Origin: Dehalococcoidia bacterium
GTDB taxonomy: Bacteria; Chloroflexota; Dehalococcoidia; SAR202; UBA11138
Direction: 5' to 3'
NCBI GenBank assembly: GCA_012270665.1
Contig: JAAXHY010000325.1
Location: 1-8,668 of the forward strand
DNA length: 8,668 nt
Part shown: one piece after another, positions 7,171 through 8,668 of the stretch
Layout of the letters: the number at the start of each line of letters is the position of its first letter
Position numbering within the stretch: position 1 is the stretch's first letter
Notes under the pieces: model-generated
Database searches by the model: none
Seen by the model: only the letters and a program-made list of their open reading frames with translations
Told to the model about the DNA's origin: nothing
Position numbers and translations under genes: made by a program

Positions 7171-8019
7171 TTATCCGCCATATAGGTCGCGCTCAGTTGC
7201 AATCCGATCTAGTATCTCCTTCAGGTTATCTGTGAAAGACGGTTCAGGAGGCCATGACACGGATACCAGACTGGCGATCAACTGATCGCGTACTTGCTGA
7301 GGATACCTGCGATATGTGCTTCGCGGCAGGTCACTATTCCTGGCGAATACAAAATTCCATTCTTGTTCAAACGCGAAACAATTGACGGCCAAGACGTCGA
7401 ACTCTCCAACCATCAGCAGTGTTGTCTCGATCTGAGTCCCATCGTCCAAAACGATAGAACGGCGGTCGCTGGCGTCAACTTGAGCTTTTCCGCGCCAAGC
7501 ATCCCCGTCCTTCTCCACCATACGCGATTGTAGGGACTTGCTCTCTATCACGAACCTTTGCCCTTGGAATCCAATGATATGGTCACCCTTGCTAGTTCGG
7601 TCGTGGTCGCCAGGCTTGCCAATATATTCGATACCGTCTTCGGAGAGTAGAATCTCTTGCAGTTTATACTCTGCTACGTACCCCATCAGCATACCACGCA
7701 AACTCGGATTTTCGTTCACTATGTTCGTCAGTACGCCGGGCGTAACTTTCCACACGTCAAGGATACTGGGTAGTGCTGAAGAATCTTCGCTCTCGGCGAT
7801 CCTATCCAGAACGTCGCGAGCGTCAAGTTCTAGAATCCTAAGAATTCGCAAGAGTTCAACTATATCCAGACGCCTCTCTCCGCGTTCGTACTTGGATACA
7901 AAGGACTGCGGCACTTGGAGGTTGTGGGCAACGTCAGATTGGGTCAGTCCACGTGCACGGCGTGCTTCAACGAGCAATCGTTGCAGTCTGAGGTAGGGAG
8001 TAGCGAAAGGTGGAGTCAT
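7171..8019 (-). CDS. XRE-type HTH fused to PD-(D/E)XK nuclease-like domain (putative restriction endonuclease)
   Basis: A 282-residue protein with two parts. Residues about 8-72 form an XRE/Cro-type helix-turn-helix (RARGLTQSDVAHNLQVPQSF, then VSKYERGERRLD), like the small controller (C) proteins of restriction systems. Residues about 105-230 look like a PD-(D/E)XK nuclease core: a helix with E117, then D146 in SKGDH, then E159-S-K161 in VIESKS, followed by Q179 in GKAQVD. The segment FDVLAVNCFAFEQEWNFVFA (207-226) resembles the beta-strand region after the active site in some restriction-type nucleases, as I recall. I infer a DNA-cutting enzyme that can also regulate its own gene. The ATG at 8017-8019 is the only plausible start: the frame is open a little further, but has no ATG, GTG or TTG before an in-frame stop. 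No Shine-Dalgarno precedes it. The stop is 5 bp from the methyltransferase stop. The alternative is a transcriptional regulator with a degenerate nuclease fold. Confidence 0.72.
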   Translation of the reverse strand: MTPPFATPYLRLQRLLVEARRARGLTQSDVAHNLQVPQSFVSKYERGERRLDIVELLRILRILELDARDVLDRIAESEDSSALPSILDVWKVTPGVLTNIVNENPSLRGMLMGYVAEYKLQEILLSEDGIEYIGKPGDHDRTSKGDHIIGFQGQRFVIESKSLQSRMVEKDGDAWRGKAQVDASDRRSIVLDDGTQIETTLLMVGEFDVLAVNCFAFEQEWNFVFARNSDLPRSTYRRYPQQVRDQLIASLVSVSWPPEPSFTDNLKEILDRIATERDLYGG

Positions 8020-8032
8020 TGGATAAGATGAG

Positions 8033-8061
8033 TGTATAGTGACCCAAATACATAACCCAAA
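8033..8061 (-). promoter_or_regulatory. Candidate promoter of the HTH-nuclease gene
   Basis: On the minus strand TATACA (8038-8033) lies 17 nt from TTTGGG (8061-8056), a poor -35. Transcription would begin near 8026, leaving only about 7 nt before the ATG at 8019. On the plus strand the overlapping TATAGT (8035-8040) could be a -10 for the oxidoreductase gene, so the two promoters may overlap back to back. Confidence 0.35.
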
Positions 8062-8064
8062 ATA
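8042..8064 (+). repeat. Imperfect direct repeat ACCCAAATA / ACCCAAAATA
   Basis: ACCCAAATA at 8042-8050 recurs as ACCCAAAATA at 8055-8064, with starts 13 bp apart. The second copy overlaps the left arm and spacer of the inverted repeat at 8052-8070, so the first copy may be an additional half-site for the same protein. Confidence 0.5.
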
Positions 8065-8070
8065 GGTTAT
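8052..8070. promoter_or_regulatory. Operator-like inverted repeat, ATAACC-N7-GGTTAT
   Basis: A perfect 6 bp inverted repeat with a 7 bp A/T-rich spacer, 19 bp in all, in the 77 bp gap between the divergent HTH-nuclease and oxidoreductase genes. It covers the candidate -35 of the nuclease gene and lies just downstream of the candidate plus-strand -10. The size and symmetry suit a dimeric XRE-family protein, and the HTH domain encoded next to it is the obvious candidate. A smaller palindrome TGAG-A-CTCA follows at 8071-8079. Binding is inferred. Confidence 0.55.
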
Positions 8071-8096
8071 TGAGACTCAGTTTAGGAGAAAGTCCC

Positions 8097-8668
8097 ATGA
8101 CCATCGGAATTTCCACACCCCTGCCCGCTTACAAAGTCAACGCGGCTTTCATGGCATCCAAAGCCGAAGAACTCGGATTCGAGTCCATCTGGTACGCTGA
8201 GCACCCCATCCTCCCCGTCCACTCCACTAGCCCCTTCCCGGGGTCCGAAGACGGCGTCATCCCCTGGACATACGCCCACTTCGCCGACCCCTACATTGCG
8301 CTCGCCCAGGCCTCCGGCGCCACCAGCGCCATCAAGCTTGGCACCGGCATCACGCTGATACCGGAGCGCAACCCGCTCGTTCTTGCCAAGGCCGTATCCA
8401 CCCTTGACCTGTTCAGCGGCGGACGCTTCATTCTAGGCATCGGCACCGGCTGGCACCGCGAGGAAACCACCATCATGGGCGGCGACTTCGATCACCGCTG
8501 GACTCAGGCCAAGGAGTCCCTACTTGCGCTGAAGGAACTCTGGACGAAGGACGAAGCCGAATTCCACGGCAACTACTACGACTTCCCACCCGTGCAGATG
8601 TACCCCAAGCCCGCGCAGAAGCCGCACCCGCCGATTCTCATTGGCGGCATGGCCAGTCGAGTGCTGCA
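8097..8668 (+). CDS. LLM class (luciferase-like, probably F420-dependent) oxidoreductase, 3' end missing
   Basis: The first 190 residues of a luciferase-like TIM-barrel oxidoreductase; the frame is open to the window end. Family features are the N-terminus MTIGISTPLP, ELGFESIWYAEH (25-36), LGTGITLIPERNPLVLAKAV (81-100), LDLFSGGRFILGIGTGW (103-119), a KELWT segment (146-150) and HPPILIGG (177-184). Such proteins use reduced F420 or FMN to reduce or oxygenate varied substrates. The short LGIGTGW pattern and overall layout recall the F420-dependent subfamily, but cofactor and substrate cannot be settled from half a protein. The ATG at 8097 has AGGAG at 8084-8088, 8 nt upstream, so the start is sound. 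The gene is G+C-rich (40 of 60 bases in 8401-8460), like the flanking housekeeping genes and unlike the nuclease gene. Its upstream region is shared with that gene, and the inverted repeat would fall in its leader if transcription starts near 8047. Confidence 0.9.
   Translation, partial: MTIGISTPLPAYKVNAAFMASKAEELGFESIWYAEHPILPVHSTSPFPGSEDGVIPWTYAHFADPYIALAQASGATSAIKLGTGITLIPERNPLVLAKAVSTLDLFSGGRFILGIGTGWHREETTIMGGDFDHRWTQAKESLLALKELWTKDEAEFHGNYYDFPPVQMYPKPAQKPHPPILIGGMASRVL

Noticed and set aside
8074..8094. GACT (8074-8077) and AGTC (8091-8094) as a classical C-box
   Set aside because: The halves are 13 bp apart, far wider than the few-base spacing of the known GACT-N-AGTC type, and overlap the oxidoreductase Shine-Dalgarno. 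The 8052-8070 palindrome is the better operator.
1..8668. tRNA, rRNA, CRISPR array, insertion sequence, integrase or attachment site
   Set aside because: I found no cloverleaf, no regularly spaced repeats, no transposase or integrase motifs and no long terminal repeats in the window.

Overview
This 8.7 kb window looks like part of a bacterial chromosome with about 55-67% G+C in the sample lines I counted by hand. Both ends cut through genes. The gene set (a CoA-transferase beta subunit, an F420/flavin-type luciferase-like oxidoreductase, a PAL-like NHL propeller protein, a bleomycin-hydrolase-type peptidase and a lone SbcC/Rad50-type ATPase) resembles uncultivated Chloroflexota, SAR202 or Dehalococcoidia-like. 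That placement is an impression from family style and not a demonstrated assignment.

Layout: (1) 1-642, +, the 3' part of a family I CoA-transferase beta subunit. (2) 667-3801, -, a complete 1044-residue SbcC-like ATPase, convergent with (1); no sbcD is present. (3) 3802-3955, a divergent promoter region. (4) 3956-4981, +, a cytoplasmic six-bladed NHL propeller retaining the metal and active-site residues of peptidyl-alpha-hydroxyglycine alpha-amidating lyase (PAL). (5) 5012-6364, +, a PepC/bleomycin hydrolase cysteine aminopeptidase with a TTG start, 30 nt behind (4) and probably in the same operon. (6) 6428-7165, +, a small amino-type DNA methyltransferase. (7) 7171-8019, -, an XRE-type helix-turn-helix fused to a PD-(D/E)XK nuclease-like domain, tail to tail with (6) and only 5 bp away. 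(8) 8020-8096, a divergent control region with a perfect 6-7-6 inverted repeat. (9) 8097-8668, +, the 5' part of a luciferase-like (LLM class) oxidoreductase.

The most interesting unit is (6)-(8). A modification methyltransferase faces a protein that appears to combine a controller-type DNA-binding domain with a restriction-endonuclease domain. Upstream of the fusion lies an operator-like palindrome, and its start codon has no Shine-Dalgarno sequence and a predicted very short leader. I read this as a compact, self-regulated type II-like restriction-modification system inserted between housekeeping genes. Parts of it, especially the nuclease gene, are poorer in G+C than the flanks. The second unit of interest is the PAL-like lyase with a cytosolic aminopeptidase, which may handle peptides carrying C-terminal hydroxyglycine. 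Activity and sequence specificity of the methyltransferase and nuclease are inferred from motifs only.
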